Source: Promethearchaeota archaeon
Lineage (GTDB): Archaea; Asgardarchaeota; Lokiarchaeia; Sigyniarchaeales; SOKP01
Direction of reading: 5' to 3'
NCBI GenBank assembly: GCA_016839705.1
Contig: JAEOTR010000043.1
Coordinates: forward strand, 1-43,242
Length of the DNA: 43,242 nt
Part shown: piece by piece, positions 33,176-41,713 of the stretch
Layout: each line of letters begins with the position of its first letter
How positions within the stretch are numbered: position 1 is the stretch's first letter
Made by a program: the position numbers and the translations under genes
The notes under the pieces: model-generated
Told to the model about the DNA's origin: nothing
Seen by the model: only the letters and a program-made list of their open reading frames with translations
The model's database searches: none

Positions 33176-33694
33176 ATGATAGATAAGAAACTTTTGAGCA
33201 GAAATCATCTTTTTCAAGGGAAGATTAAAGAATATGAGCAAATATTAATTGAATTTGTATTAGAATCTGGGAGAGCGAAGAGTGTTGATCCAAATCTTCA
33301 ATTAATTCTTGGTTATATTGGAATTCATAAAAGTTTGACCCAAAAAGAGTTAAAAGATCTAACAGGTCTGTCTGCAGGGACAATTTCAAAAAAATTAGGA
33401 GACATATTAACTCTCGGAGTTATAAAAAAGGAGAAAATTCCTAAAACCAATCAATTTTTATATATAAATGCACCGGAAGCATACGTAGATACCGCTGATG
33501 CAACATTAGAGGAATTCATTGAAATTAATGAATTTCTTAAAAAAAAAATCACTGAGATTGAAAAATTTAAAGACAAAAAAGGCGCTGAATTTCTTTCTGA
33601 ACGAATAAAAAGCTTAATAAAGACTTTTGAAACCGTCCAAAATATCTGGTCTGATTTAGAATTTATTTTTACACAAAAAAAGAAAGAAACCTAA
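33176..33694 (+). CDS. GbsR/MarR-like winged-helix regulator 1
   Basis: 172 residues. A winged helix at about 38-100 reads LILGYIGIHKSLTQKELKDLTGLSAGTISKKLGDILTLGVIKKEKIP, the pattern of the GbsR branch of the MarR family (TQKEL, LTGxSxGxIS, LxxLGVI). A helical C-terminus (EIEKFKDKKGAEFLSERIKSLIKTFETVQNIW) would dimerise. It is divergent from the ABC exporter across 146 bases containing two TTCATGAA palindromes, its likely operators. The second, related regulator follows after two bases. Confidence 0.82.
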   Translation: MIDKKLLSRNHLFQGKIKEYEQILIEFVLESGRAKSVDPNLQLILGYIGIHKSLTQKELKDLTGLSAGTISKKLGDILTLGVIKKEKIPKTNQFLYINAPEAYVDTADATLEEFIEINEFLKKKITEIEKFKDKKGAEFLSERIKSLIKTFETVQNIWSDLEFIFTQKKKET

Positions 33695-33696
33695 TC

Positions 33697-34206
33697 ATGA
33701 TTTTAGAAGAAAAATTTGAACCCGAAATTAAAATTATTGAAAATGAGATAATTGATACCTTATTAAAATATACTGTTTTTTCTGTTCGAGGTGAAATAAC
33801 ATCTAAAATTCTTTTTTATTTTATAACTAGAAAAGACTTATCCCAATCTGAACTCCAAGATTTAACAGGTTTTTCTGCGGGGAAAATTTCTCAGGAGATT
33901 AACAATTTTCTGGAGTTTAATTTAATACGGATCTCTAAAAAATCGAAACCATGGATCTATTCAATGGAATCTGTGGTTGCTGAAACTTTTAGTAGAGCGA
34001 TTAACCTTTTAAAAACGAATGTTAAATGGGAATCAAAGTTCCTTGAAATGAAAGAAGATTTGGAAATAAATAGAGAAAAACTTCAAAAATTAAATGGGTA
34101 CGATGAAGTAAAGGATTTTCTTGAAATAAACTTAATGAGATTCTCTGGATTTAAGAGTATAATAAAACTTTGGGAAGAACTTAAAAAAAAATATGAAAAT
34201 GAGTAA
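33697..34206 (+). CDS. GbsR/MarR-like winged-helix regulator 2
   Basis: 169 residues, a paralogue of the preceding gene: ILFYFITRKDLSQSELQDLTGFSAGKISQEINNFLEFNLIRISKK aligns with its winged helix (LSQSELQDLTGFSAGKIS against LTQKELKDLTGLSAGTIS). The C-terminal helices end FSGFKSIIKLWEELKKKYE. The two are cotranscribed with two bases between them and may form a heterodimer, or one may have specialised. The stop lies 9 bases from the stop of the convergent V4R-like gene. Confidence 0.8.
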   Translation: MILEEKFEPEIKIIENEIIDTLLKYTVFSVRGEITSKILFYFITRKDLSQSELQDLTGFSAGKISQEINNFLEFNLIRISKKSKPWIYSMESVVAETFSRAINLLKTNVKWESKFLEMKEDLEINREKLQKLNGYDEVKDFLEINLMRFSGFKSIIKLWEELKKKYENE

Positions 34207-34215
34207 AATTTAATT

Positions 34216-34719
34216 TTATCTAAGATTCCAGGTCATTGCACACTCTCCAACTCCACCTTTCTGAACACCTTCGAACCTTAAATTCTTGAAACCAAACTTA
34301 TTTTTAACTTTTGATAGAATTCCCATGATTACTTGAGGAAACATACAAGAAGGGCTGCCATTATCTTGAAATCTGTAATAAGTGTTGGCATAACACATTT
34401 TACAACTATCTTGTTTAGCCTTTAATTTAATAACTTCTCCATTATTATCTCTTACGACATCTACTTCAGCATTGTTAGTTATTGCCCATTCTTGTTCTAG
34501 AAATCTTTGTAATCCGTTTAAAAAATCATGAATATTCTCGATTCCAGTATCATCGAATTCTCTCCCGATTGTACGTCCTATTTTGGTGAGAATTTCTCCT
34601 TTTTTATCAGGAGGGAGTGATTTTTGCAAAGCATACCAAAGTTTGAAGAATGTACTATAGGGTACTGTCTCAAATTGTTTTGGTAATGTTTCTATTTCGT
34701 CTTTTGTTAAAGAATCCAA
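34216..34719 (-). CDS. V4R-like small-molecule-binding protein
   Basis: 167 residues. The C-terminal third has the signature of V4R (4-vinyl-reductase/hydrocarbon-binding) or related methanogen-output domains: DSCKMCYANTYYRFQDN then GSPSCMFPQVIMGILSKV, then FEGVQKGGVGECAMTWNL. Cys106, Cys109, Cys125 and Cys160 may form a metal or redox site. It starts at a TTG (34719) preceded by GGTGAAAAAAA. The ArsR-like gene ends 30 bases upstream. V4R domains are often fused to helix-turn-helix domains in archaea; here the two parts are separate genes. Confidence 0.6.
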   Translation of the reverse strand: MDSLTKDEIETLPKQFETVPYSTFFKLWYALQKSLPPDKKGEILTKIGRTIGREFDDTGIENIHDFLNGLQRFLEQEWAITNNAEVDVVRDNNGEVIKLKAKQDSCKMCYANTYYRFQDNGSPSCMFPQVIMGILSKVKNKFGFKNLRFEGVQKGGVGECAMTWNLR

Positions 34720-34749
34720 TTTTTTTCACCACTTTTTTTGATTTAAATT

Positions 34750-35025
34750 CTAGAAGTTTTCAATAACCTTTCCACTCGGAAGAATCTTGTATAAAACTCT
34801 ATCTTCCTCCTCTATTTTCTCGACACAAAAAGTTTGTAGCAAAAAATCCATGTGGTATTTGAAAACCTCTTCACTATCTAAGGTACCATTTGCTTTTAAT
34901 TTCTTTATTAGATTAGGTTCTAAGATTTCCTCTTTTTCGTTTACAAATCTCAGGATTTCTCTTCTAATGGGATGATTTACTGCTTTTAAATGTTGAGCAT
35001 GACCTACTTTTTTCTGTTCTGACAT
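34750..35025 (-). CDS. ArsR-like winged-helix regulator
   Basis: 91 residues from the ATG at 35025. HLKAVNHPIRREILRFVNEKEEILEPNLIKKLKANG and then SEEVFKYHMDFLLQTFCVEKIEEEDRVLYKI match ArsR-type winged helices (ALxHPxRxxIL, then a helix pair and wing). The single Cys does not make an ArsR metal site. Upstream on the minus strand is GTGAAAAAA just before the ATG, a spacing also found before the V4R-like gene. An in-frame TTG at 35049 would add eight residues. It is probably cotranscribed with the V4R-like gene and may take its signal from it. Confidence 0.75.
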   Translation of the reverse strand: MSEQKKVGHAQHLKAVNHPIRREILRFVNEKEEILEPNLIKKLKANGTLDSEEVFKYHMDFLLQTFCVEKIEEEDRVLYKILPSGKVIENF

Positions 35026-35178
35026 TTTTTTCACATATAGAAAATTCAATCTAGATATAGGATTATTTTATATTAACAATAATTAGAGGGAAATAAAATC
35101 TTGAGATTTTAGATTATAAAAAAGCTTAAGAAAAAGATTTAAAATTATCAGAAGAATAAAACAAAAAGTTTTTAATAA

Positions 35179-35223
35179 TTAATCTGGGATGTCTTTTCTA
35201 TTAAAACTAAATAAAATACCTAT
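35179..35223 (-). pseudogene. 3' remnant of an ABC-2 permease gene
   Basis: The 14 codons plus stop immediately after the radical SAM stop read IGILFSFNRKDIPD on the minus strand. The intact permease ends IGSIVIFNKRDIPV. About 31 of 45 bases match, with the same length and frame to the stop. Both are followed downstream by a similar T-rich run ending TTTTATTCTTCT. No other part of a permease remains. Confidence 0.5.
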
Positions 35224-36132
35224 TTACATTCGATCTAAGTTTTTTCTTGCCATTTTTTTTATTCTATTGGATTGGATATAAGAATCTAAAGTTTTTATAA
35301 ACATCTCACGGTCTTCCTTAATATTTACTGATTCGATATCACAATAATTGCTAACATGATCATTAAATACTTGAGAGGTAACATTATCACCAAGATTTGC
35401 AATGATGTTTCTCTCTTCTTTAAGGTTCTCTAAGGGACTTAATAGAGTGAACTCACCAGATTTTAAATTTTCCCATAGAGGTACACTAGGGGAGATATTT
35501 AGAGTTCGGAACCTAAAAATAGTAGGATTTATTGCCGTTAATACCCTTGCTGTTTCTTTCACGTGCTCTTCTGAATATTTTTGTCCTCCTAAGCCTAAAA
35601 TTATATATAGCGATAAATTAATTCCCGCATTTAAAAGTCTTTTGCCGGCTTTTATAAAAGACTCAGCATTGGTACCTTTCTTCATTAGTCTTAGTACTTT
35701 ATTTGAGCCACTCTCTAATCCCATATAGACAATGTCTAATCCTGCGTTAGCTAACGTTTTTAATTCCTCATCAGACTTCCTTAGTACATCTAGGGCTTTA
35801 GAGTAACAACTCACCCGTTGCACATCTCTAAGTTTAACCCTGACGTATTTAATAATTTCTGCTAGATATTCTGTAGGGGCAGAAGTGGGATTTCCCCCTG
35901 CTAAAAATACTGGAAAGCCATGGTAATTGTATTTAGCAGCTTGATCAATATCCTTTTTGACGTCATCTATAGGTCGTATAGCATAATCTTGAGTAGTGCC
36001 ATACATACCTTTATAGGTTCCGCAGAACAAGCACCTATTCCAAGAACATCCACCGGTTACAGCGATTAAGACGGAGTAAGCCTCAACGGGGGGTCTTATT
36101 ATAATGTGTTCAGCAGGGTATTTTTCAAACAT
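35224..36132 (-). CDS. Radical SAM enzyme (COG1032-like)
   Basis: 302-residue iron-sulphur enzyme. The cluster site is TGGCSWNRCLFCGTYKGMYG with spacing C-x4-C-x2-C, a variant of the usual C-x3-C-x2-C known in this subgroup (GCSHNRCxFC). The SAM-binding glycine motif is VFLAGGNPTS, and MGLESGSNKVLRLMKKGT is the typical mid-barrel GLESG. The C-terminal half lacks a second cluster or SPASM domain. The reaction is unknown. Its stop codon directly abuts the permease tail remnant, so its left neighbour was probably once a permease gene. It starts at ATG 36132. Confidence 0.85.
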   Translation of the reverse strand: MFEKYPAEHIIIRPPVEAYSVLIAVTGGCSWNRCLFCGTYKGMYGTTQDYAIRPIDDVKKDIDQAAKYNYHGFPVFLAGGNPTSAPTEYLAEIIKYVRVKLRDVQRVSCYSKALDVLRKSDEELKTLANAGLDIVYMGLESGSNKVLRLMKKGTNAESFIKAGKRLLNAGINLSLYIILGLGGQKYSEEHVKETARVLTAINPTIFRFRTLNISPSVPLWENLKSGEFTLLSPLENLKEERNIIANLGDNVTSQVFNDHVSNYCDIESVNIKEDREMFIKTLDSYIQSNRIKKMARKNLDRM

Positions 36133-36253
36133 GACAGTTTATAGAAAGAATTTTAAAAAATTGGTATATATTTTTTAGTTAATTTAAATAAAATTAGATA
36201 TATTTTTAGATATTATTATTATAATTCCTAATTTTTGACTGAAGGTTATTAAC

Positions 36254-37864
36254 ATGAATACAAGATTTAAATGGGATTTCATGTATCCCTCTCAAAGAAT
36301 GCCAATCTTAGCAAGAAACATAGTATCAACATCCCAACCATTAGCTTCTCAAGCTGGACTTCAAATGATTATAAAAGGAGGAAATGCTGTTGACGCTGCA
36401 ATTGCTGCAGCAATTACTTTAACAGTAGTAGAACCAACTTCGAATGGTATTGGAAGTGACGCATTTGCAATCTTATGGGATGGGAAAGAAATCATAGGGC
36501 TAAATGCTTCAGGAAGATCTCCGGAATCGTGGGAACCAGAAATATTCTCAAACCTAAAAGAAATGCCACTCTTTGGATGGGGTTCTGTCACCGTTCCAGG
36601 AGCTGTATCTGCGTGGGTTGAACTTTCTAAAAGGTATGGTCAACTGTCATTTAAAGAGTTGTTTGAACCCGCCATAAAATATGCGGAAGAAGGATTTTTA
36701 GTTTCACCAATAACAGCAGATTTGTGGCAATCTCAAATATTCTCTTATGAAAACTCTTATCCCCAATTCAAAGAAAATTTTCTTGAGTTTTATAATACTT
36801 TTTTTCAGCATGGTAGAGCTCCAAAAAAAGCAGAATTATGTAAATTACCAAATCATGCAAAAACTTTAAAAGAAATAGCGGAAACAGAAGGAGAATCTTT
36901 CTATTATGGAGATTTAGCTAAATTGATTGTAGAGTATGCTCAAAATTCAGGAGGATATTTTACCCTTGAAGATTTCGAGAATCATAAAGCAACATGGGAA
37001 AAATCTCTCACCACGAAGTTCAAAGATGTAGTTTTACATGAAATCCCCCCAAATGGTCAAGGTATAGCAGTATTGATTATGCTTGGAATACTTGAACAAT
37101 TTGATTTAAGTTCAATTGAGCCAGATTCCCCTGAATCACTTCACCTACAAATTGAAGCTATGAAATTGGCGTTTTCTGATGCTTATCGCTATATTTCAGA
37201 CCAAGAATCATTGGAATTTGATCCTGAACATTTTTTAAAATCAAGATACTTGAAGCATAGAGCGAATATGATAAATTTAAAGAGTGCAAGTCTTTATGAA
37301 GCGAGTATCCCAAGTAAAGGAGACACCGTATATTTAACAACTGCAGATTCTGATGGTATGATGGTTTCCTTTATTCAGTCAAATTATAGGGGTTTTGGAT
37401 CTTGTGTTGTAGTTCCTAATACCGGAATTAGTTTTCAAAACAGGGGAAATGGATTTTCTTTAGTGGAAGGGCATCCTAACCAAGTTGGACCTAGTAAACG
37501 ACCTTTTCATACAATTATCCCCGCGATTGTAACTAAAAAAGGTAGACCTTTAATGAGTTTTGGTGTTATGGGAGGAGCTATGCAGCCACAAGGACATGCG
37601 CAATTAATAACACGTATATTTGAGTATGGCCAAAATCCTCAGGTTGCTCTAGATGCTCCACGTTGGCGTATTTCCGAAGGCTTGAATGTTTATCTCGAAC
37701 CGGGATTTAAAGATGAAGTATTCACCGAATTATCTTATTTAAATCATCAAGTATCTATCAAAGATTATACAAATTTTGGGGGAGGACAATTAATTTATAA
37801 TCTTGAAAATGGTTATTTAGGGGCATCAGATTGGCGTAAAGATGGTCAAGCTATAGGTTTTTAG
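36254..37864 (+). CDS. ggt: Gamma-glutamyltransferase
   Basis: 536-residue Ntn-hydrolase precursor that cleaves or transfers gamma-glutamyl groups. Maturation would cut before the nucleophile Thr358 (GDT-VYLTTADSDG). Family blocks: KGGNAVDAAIAAAITLTVVEP, SNGIGSDAFAILW, FGWGSVTVPGAVSAW, NRGNGFSL, GPSKRPFHTIIPAI and GVMGGAMQPQGHAQ. It lacks a signal peptide, so a cytoplasmic enzyme, unlike the periplasmic enzyme of bacteria. The arginine in the bacterial SGR block is present at 87-88 (ASGRSPESW). The substrate might be glutathione-like or another gamma-glutamyl compound. Confidence 0.94.
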   Translation: MNTRFKWDFMYPSQRMPILARNIVSTSQPLASQAGLQMIIKGGNAVDAAIAAAITLTVVEPTSNGIGSDAFAILWDGKEIIGLNASGRSPESWEPEIFSNLKEMPLFGWGSVTVPGAVSAWVELSKRYGQLSFKELFEPAIKYAEEGFLVSPITADLWQSQIFSYENSYPQFKENFLEFYNTFFQHGRAPKKAELCKLPNHAKTLKEIAETEGESFYYGDLAKLIVEYAQNSGGYFTLEDFENHKATWEKSLTTKFKDVVLHEIPPNGQGIAVLIMLGILEQFDLSSIEPDSPESLHLQIEAMKLAFSDAYRYISDQESLEFDPEHFLKSRYLKHRANMINLKSASLYEASIPSKGDTVYLTTADSDGMMVSFIQSNYRGFGSCVVVPNTGISFQNRGNGFSLVEGHPNQVGPSKRPFHTIIPAIVTKKGRPLMSFGVMGGAMQPQGHAQLITRIFEYGQNPQVALDAPRWRISEGLNVYLEPGFKDEVFTELSYLNHQVSIKDYTNFGGGQLIYNLENGYLGASDWRKDGQAIGF

Positions 37865-38081
37865 TTAACAGTTTATATGTAATTTAAAATTTGAAAAAGA
37901 AGAAAATTTTAGGTTATGCTCCTATAATTCGATTTTGGGTGTTTTAATTTTGATAGTAATTAATACCCTCAAGCAAAATATATAAGGAGATAATAATTTT
38001 CTCTCATAATTTGGTATAAAATATTAGCTTTACAATCTCAGTTAAGGTTGATATATTAATAAATAAGAGGTATGTTATTAG

Positions 38082-38678
38082 ATGAGTTATGACAGAAAAA
38101 ACATTCTATATAGCTTTAAAATCGTAATATGTGGAAGTAATTCTGTCGGAAAAACATGCCTGTTCAATCGATATTGTTTCAATTCATTTAATTTTGACAG
38201 CTCTCCGACCATAGGAATTAATTTTCATTCAATTAATTTAAAAATTAATAATGAAAAAAATCCTGATATGCTAAGTGAACATTACATTGTGAATTCAATT
38301 TTCGATTTTGGGGGTCAAGAGAGATTCAAACCATTAGTAGGTCAATTTTTGGAAGGTTCTTCTGGAGCTCTTCTAGTTTTTGATTCTGTAAGTCATTCAT
38401 CATTTCAAGAGTTAGATTTTTGGTATGAGCAACTAATTACTAATGCTATAAGCTCCGATATACCAATATTATTAGTGGGAAGTAAAAGTGATTTATTAGA
38501 AAAAACTCCTGAGTCAAATATAGTCGATGAAAAGTTAATCCATAAATATATGGAAGAAAGACAGTTAGATGGCTTTTTCAGAACATCTGCTCTAGAGAAC
38601 TACAATGTTTTAAAAGTATTTAAAGAACTTAATAATTTGATGTTGAAACGACTACGTAAACCTTTCATTGTTGCATAA
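38082..38678 (+). CDS. Rab/Ras-like small GTPase
   Basis: 198-residue single-domain GTPase. P-loop GSNSVGKT at 18-25, switch I Thr43 in SSPTIGINF, G3 DFGGQE at 75-80 (the catalytic Gln79 is kept), G4 SKSD at 134-137 with Ser replacing the usual Asn, and G5 TSA at 168-170. A loop of about 12 residues (INNEKNPDMLSEHY) separates the strands of the switch hairpin, longer than in Rab. The C-terminus RLRKPFIVA has no prenylation cysteine or basic tail, so membrane attachment would need a partner. It converges with the polyprenyl synthase gene with five bases between stops. Confidence 0.9.
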   Translation: MSYDRKNILYSFKIVICGSNSVGKTCLFNRYCFNSFNFDSSPTIGINFHSINLKINNEKNPDMLSEHYIVNSIFDFGGQERFKPLVGQFLEGSSGALLVFDSVSHSSFQELDFWYEQLITNAISSDIPILLVGSKSDLLEKTPESNIVDEKLIHKYMEERQLDGFFRTSALENYNVLKVFKELNNLMLKRLRKPFIVA

Positions 38679-38683
38679 TTTAT

Positions 38684-39802
38684 TTAATATTTACGTGTAT
38701 AAACAAATTCTGAAAATTGATTGAAAAAGTCTTTTTGCGCTCTGTTAAGATCTGGATAAATATCCTTTAATTTAGTTTTTGATTGCTCCATTAAATTTTT
38801 AGCGAGATGTTCAGCGATTAATAAGGCATTCGTTTCAGTGAAAATATCTTTGACTTCATTTATATCATTGTTAGTTAAATTCTCAGTACGATAAATTTCA
38901 TTAAGTTTTTTGGATTGTTCTTCATTTGTGTTTTGAACTGCCAGAATATAAACAATTTTTGAGCGATTTCTAGACTTGATATCATCCTCTAAATCAAGAA
39001 TATCATCTCTAATGGCGTGAGCTTGACCAATACTCAATAAAGCATCACTAAGAGGATTTATCTGATAATGAATATTACCCTTTGCTAGAATAGCTCCGAT
39101 TTTTGCTGATTTTTCAAATAACCTTGCTCTTTCCCATTCTGCAATATTTAAATACTGTTCTAAAGTCATAGTTATATTATTATAATTCATATATTCTTCC
39201 ACTAATTGTCCTTTCATTAAGAAATTCATAGCTTGAGTATATTCGTTAATCGCTAATAATTTAGTGTGCTCTGGAAACTTTGCTGATTTTAGTATGTCTA
39301 AACCTAACATATATCCTTGAGTCCCTCCTAAAATACTCATATCTCTTCCATATAATTTAACGATTTCATCCTTTTTCGGGACAATAATCTCTTTATATAT
39401 TTGATTCAGTTCATTCTCTAATTGTATGTGAAAAGTCGGTTTACCCCTTCTTACTATATCGTCATCTAAAAGATCATCATGAATTAAATGTCCACTGTGT
39501 AGCAATTCAACTGAAATAGACACTTCCCGAATCTGGTTTATTTGATCTTCTAAATACATTGGATTTACAATACCAGAAAAAGCAGCACTTAGCAATACAG
39601 GATGGATTCTTTTTGCTTTTTTATTTAAAACGAATTTCTCTAATTGGGCAATAAAATCCTTTAGAAGAATATCCTTCTCTGTTTTGTATAATTGACTAAA
39701 GTATCTCCCCAATTCTGCATCGATATGAGCTTTTTCAGTTTTAAAGAATTCTTCAATCACGCTAAAATCACAAAAATAATCATTAGTACTAATATAAATC
39801 AT
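38684..39802 (-). CDS. Polyprenyl diphosphate synthase (isoprenoid chain elongation)
   Basis: 372-residue all-trans prenyl transferase, probably geranylgeranyl or farnesylgeranyl diphosphate synthase for archaeal lipids. First aspartate motif DDLLD (Asp109, Asp110, Asp113) with downstream RRGKPTFH, second motif RDDILDLEDD, and the substrate helix KRIHPVLLSAAFSG. The N-terminus has about 35 extra residues before the usual start. Product length cannot be read; the residue five before the first motif is Gly104/His105, so a short or medium chain is plausible. The stop converges with the Rab-like gene, five bases apart. Confidence 0.92.
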   Translation of the reverse strand: MIYISTNDYFCDFSVIEEFFKTEKAHIDAELGRYFSQLYKTEKDILLKDFIAQLEKFVLNKKAKRIHPVLLSAAFSGIVNPMYLEDQINQIREVSISVELLHSGHLIHDDLLDDDIVRRGKPTFHIQLENELNQIYKEIIVPKKDEIVKLYGRDMSILGGTQGYMLGLDILKSAKFPEHTKLLAINEYTQAMNFLMKGQLVEEYMNYNNITMTLEQYLNIAEWERARLFEKSAKIGAILAKGNIHYQINPLSDALLSIGQAHAIRDDILDLEDDIKSRNRSKIVYILAVQNTNEEQSKKLNEIYRTENLTNNDINEVKDIFTETNALLIAEHLAKNLMEQSKTKLKDIYPDLNRAQKDFFNQFSEFVYTRKY

Positions 39803-39866
39803 ATAATAATTTAATTTAATTATATCTAATTCCTATTATTTTTATAATAAAGGAGTGGTAAAAAGG

Positions 39867-40379
39867 TTGAAAATTGCAGTTATAAGTGATTCTCATGACC
39901 ATATGAATAACATTCTCCAGACAGTCTCAATAATAAATGAAAGAAAGATTGATGCTGTGATTCATTGCGGAGATTATGTTGCACCTTTTGTTAAAAAATG
40001 GTTTGATAAGCTTGATGAGTCAATAAAAAAGAATTTTTTCGGAGTTTTTGGGAATAATGATGGTGAACGAGTGTTCTTAAAGCAAAATTTAGGTCAAATA
40101 TGCCAATTATCTCAAAATGGGAATGAATTGTTATTAGAATTAGGAGGAAAGAGAATTTTTGTTTCGCACATGCCTAAGCAGGGAACATTAGAAGCATTAG
40201 CTAATTCCAATAAATTTGATATTATATTATCAGGACATACTCATGTTTTGAGAAACGAAAAATATGACAATGGTGTTTTGGTGGTAAATCCGGGTGAACT
40301 TTGCGGTTATTTAACAGGAAACTCGACATTTGCTATAATTGATACAGAAAAAATGGAAGCGGAGATTGTAGAATTATAA
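39867..40379 (+). CDS. YfcE/MJ0936-type phosphodiesterase
   Basis: Calcineurin-like metallophosphoesterase (about 170 residues). Metal motifs: DSHDHMN (ISDSHDH), HCGDYVAP, FGNNDGER, and C-terminal SGHTHVLR, with VSHMPK between. Relatives hydrolyse phosphodiesters such as bis-pNPP and cyclic nucleotides, with manganese or nickel. I prefer the TTG at 39867 because GGAGTGG (39852-39858) is eight bases upstream, a good ribosome site. The GTG at 39855 would overlap that site and add four residues. Divergent from the polyprenyl synthase. Confidence 0.87.
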   Translation: MKIAVISDSHDHMNNILQTVSIINERKIDAVIHCGDYVAPFVKKWFDKLDESIKKNFFGVFGNNDGERVFLKQNLGQICQLSQNGNELLLELGGKRIFVSHMPKQGTLEALANSNKFDIILSGHTHVLRNEKYDNGVLVVNPGELCGYLTGNSTFAIIDTEKMEAEIVEL

Positions 40380-40442
40380 AATTAATTTACTAATTTTTTT
40401 CTAAAAATATCTAGAAATGAAATAGACTTGATGATTAACTAA

Positions 40443-41648
40443 ATGCTAAGATTATCCCCTAAGGAAATTTATAAAGATTTCAAAACTACAAAAATTAATA
40501 AGGACAAAGCATCCGAATTATTAATCTCATTAATTGAAAATCCTTTGGAATTGGACAATCGGGAAAGGAATTTATGCATAGAATTAATAGGGGTAATCGG
40601 ATCTAAAGAAAAAAATGTATTTCTTTTCTTAGAGAATTTATTAATATCTGATTTAAATGATTTAATACGGGGAAATGCAGCAATGATTATTATAAGCAAT
40701 TTCCCTGAACATGCATTAGAACCAATTAAATGGGCTTTACGACATGAAGAATCAGAGACGTCCATCGTCTTAATAATCAAAGCATTAGAAAAATCTGGTG
40801 ATTTAAAATTAAGATCATTATTGAAAGATGTTGAATATGTAGAAGTTGAGGGAAAGTTCTTTTTCCCTTATGGAAATTTTCAAAGTATTAATTTAAGTAG
40901 TAGGAATATCATCAATATATTAAAGATTAAGGGATTGGGTAATTTAGTAAATTTAAGTAAACTGAATTTAAATTTCAATGAAATATCAGAAATCGAGGGT
41001 TTGAATGCTCTAGTTAACTTGAAATCTTTACACCTTCAAGGAAATAAAATTAGAAAGATTAAAGGATTAGACCGATTAGTAAGTTTAGAATACTTATACC
41101 TTAATAATAATGAAATTACAAAGATTCAAGGGATCGAGAACCTTTCTAAGCTAAAATCATTGATGATCTATGATAACCAGATCCCAGAAATCAAAAAATT
41201 GGAACATCTTTCAAACTTAGAGATATTAAATCTACGGAATAATAGAATATCTGAAATTGAAGGATTACAGAATTTCACTAAATTAAGAAGATTAGATCTT
41301 AGTAGTAATAATATAAATGAAATTAAAGATTTAGATAACCTTGTCAACCTAGAATTTTTGGATCTTAGCTACAATCAAATTACTGAAATTAAAGGATTAG
41401 ATAGCCTAAAAAATTTAAAGTTTTTAGATCTAAGAAATAACAAGATAAGAACAATCAAACAATTGAAAATATTAAAACAGCTACAACATTTATACCTTGG
41501 TTTCAATAGAATATCATTATTGGAAGATAATGAAACTCTGAATCATAAAAATACTCTTGAGGCTATAGGTATTGAGGGGAAATCAATATCAAACTCACCA
41601 TTTGATTTTTTTTACAAATTTAGATCACGTAAAAACTCAACAAATTAA
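40443..41648 (+). CDS. HEAT-like plus leucine-rich repeat protein
   Basis: 401-residue soluble protein. Residues about 1-115 look like two or three HEAT-type helical pairs (LIGVIGSKEKNVFLFLENLL, LIRGNAAMIIISNFPE). Residues about 145-370 are around ten 22-residue leucine-rich repeats of the SDS22/type with consensus LVNLKxLxLxxNxIxxIxGL, so a different LRR class from the protein at 29312. A short tail follows. Such scaffolds bind proteins. In yeast and animals SDS22 regulates a phosphatase, but no direct link is claimed. The start is ATG at 40443; it lies 63 bases after the phosphodiesterase gene on the same strand, possibly one transcript. Confidence 0.8.
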   Translation: MLRLSPKEIYKDFKTTKINKDKASELLISLIENPLELDNRERNLCIELIGVIGSKEKNVFLFLENLLISDLNDLIRGNAAMIIISNFPEHALEPIKWALRHEESETSIVLIIKALEKSGDLKLRSLLKDVEYVEVEGKFFFPYGNFQSINLSSRNIINILKIKGLGNLVNLSKLNLNFNEISEIEGLNALVNLKSLHLQGNKIRKIKGLDRLVSLEYLYLNNNEITKIQGIENLSKLKSLMIYDNQIPEIKKLEHLSNLEILNLRNNRISEIEGLQNFTKLRRLDLSSNNINEIKDLDNLVNLEFLDLSYNQITEIKGLDSLKNLKFLDLRNNKIRTIKQLKILKQLQHLYLGFNRISLLEDNETLNHKNTLEAIGIEGKSISNSPFDFFYKFRSRKNSTN

Positions 41649-41713
41649 TTTCAAATCTTTTCTTGTTTATTTTTAAAAAACTTTTAATTATAAATCCTAA
41701 ATGTTTAATTATT

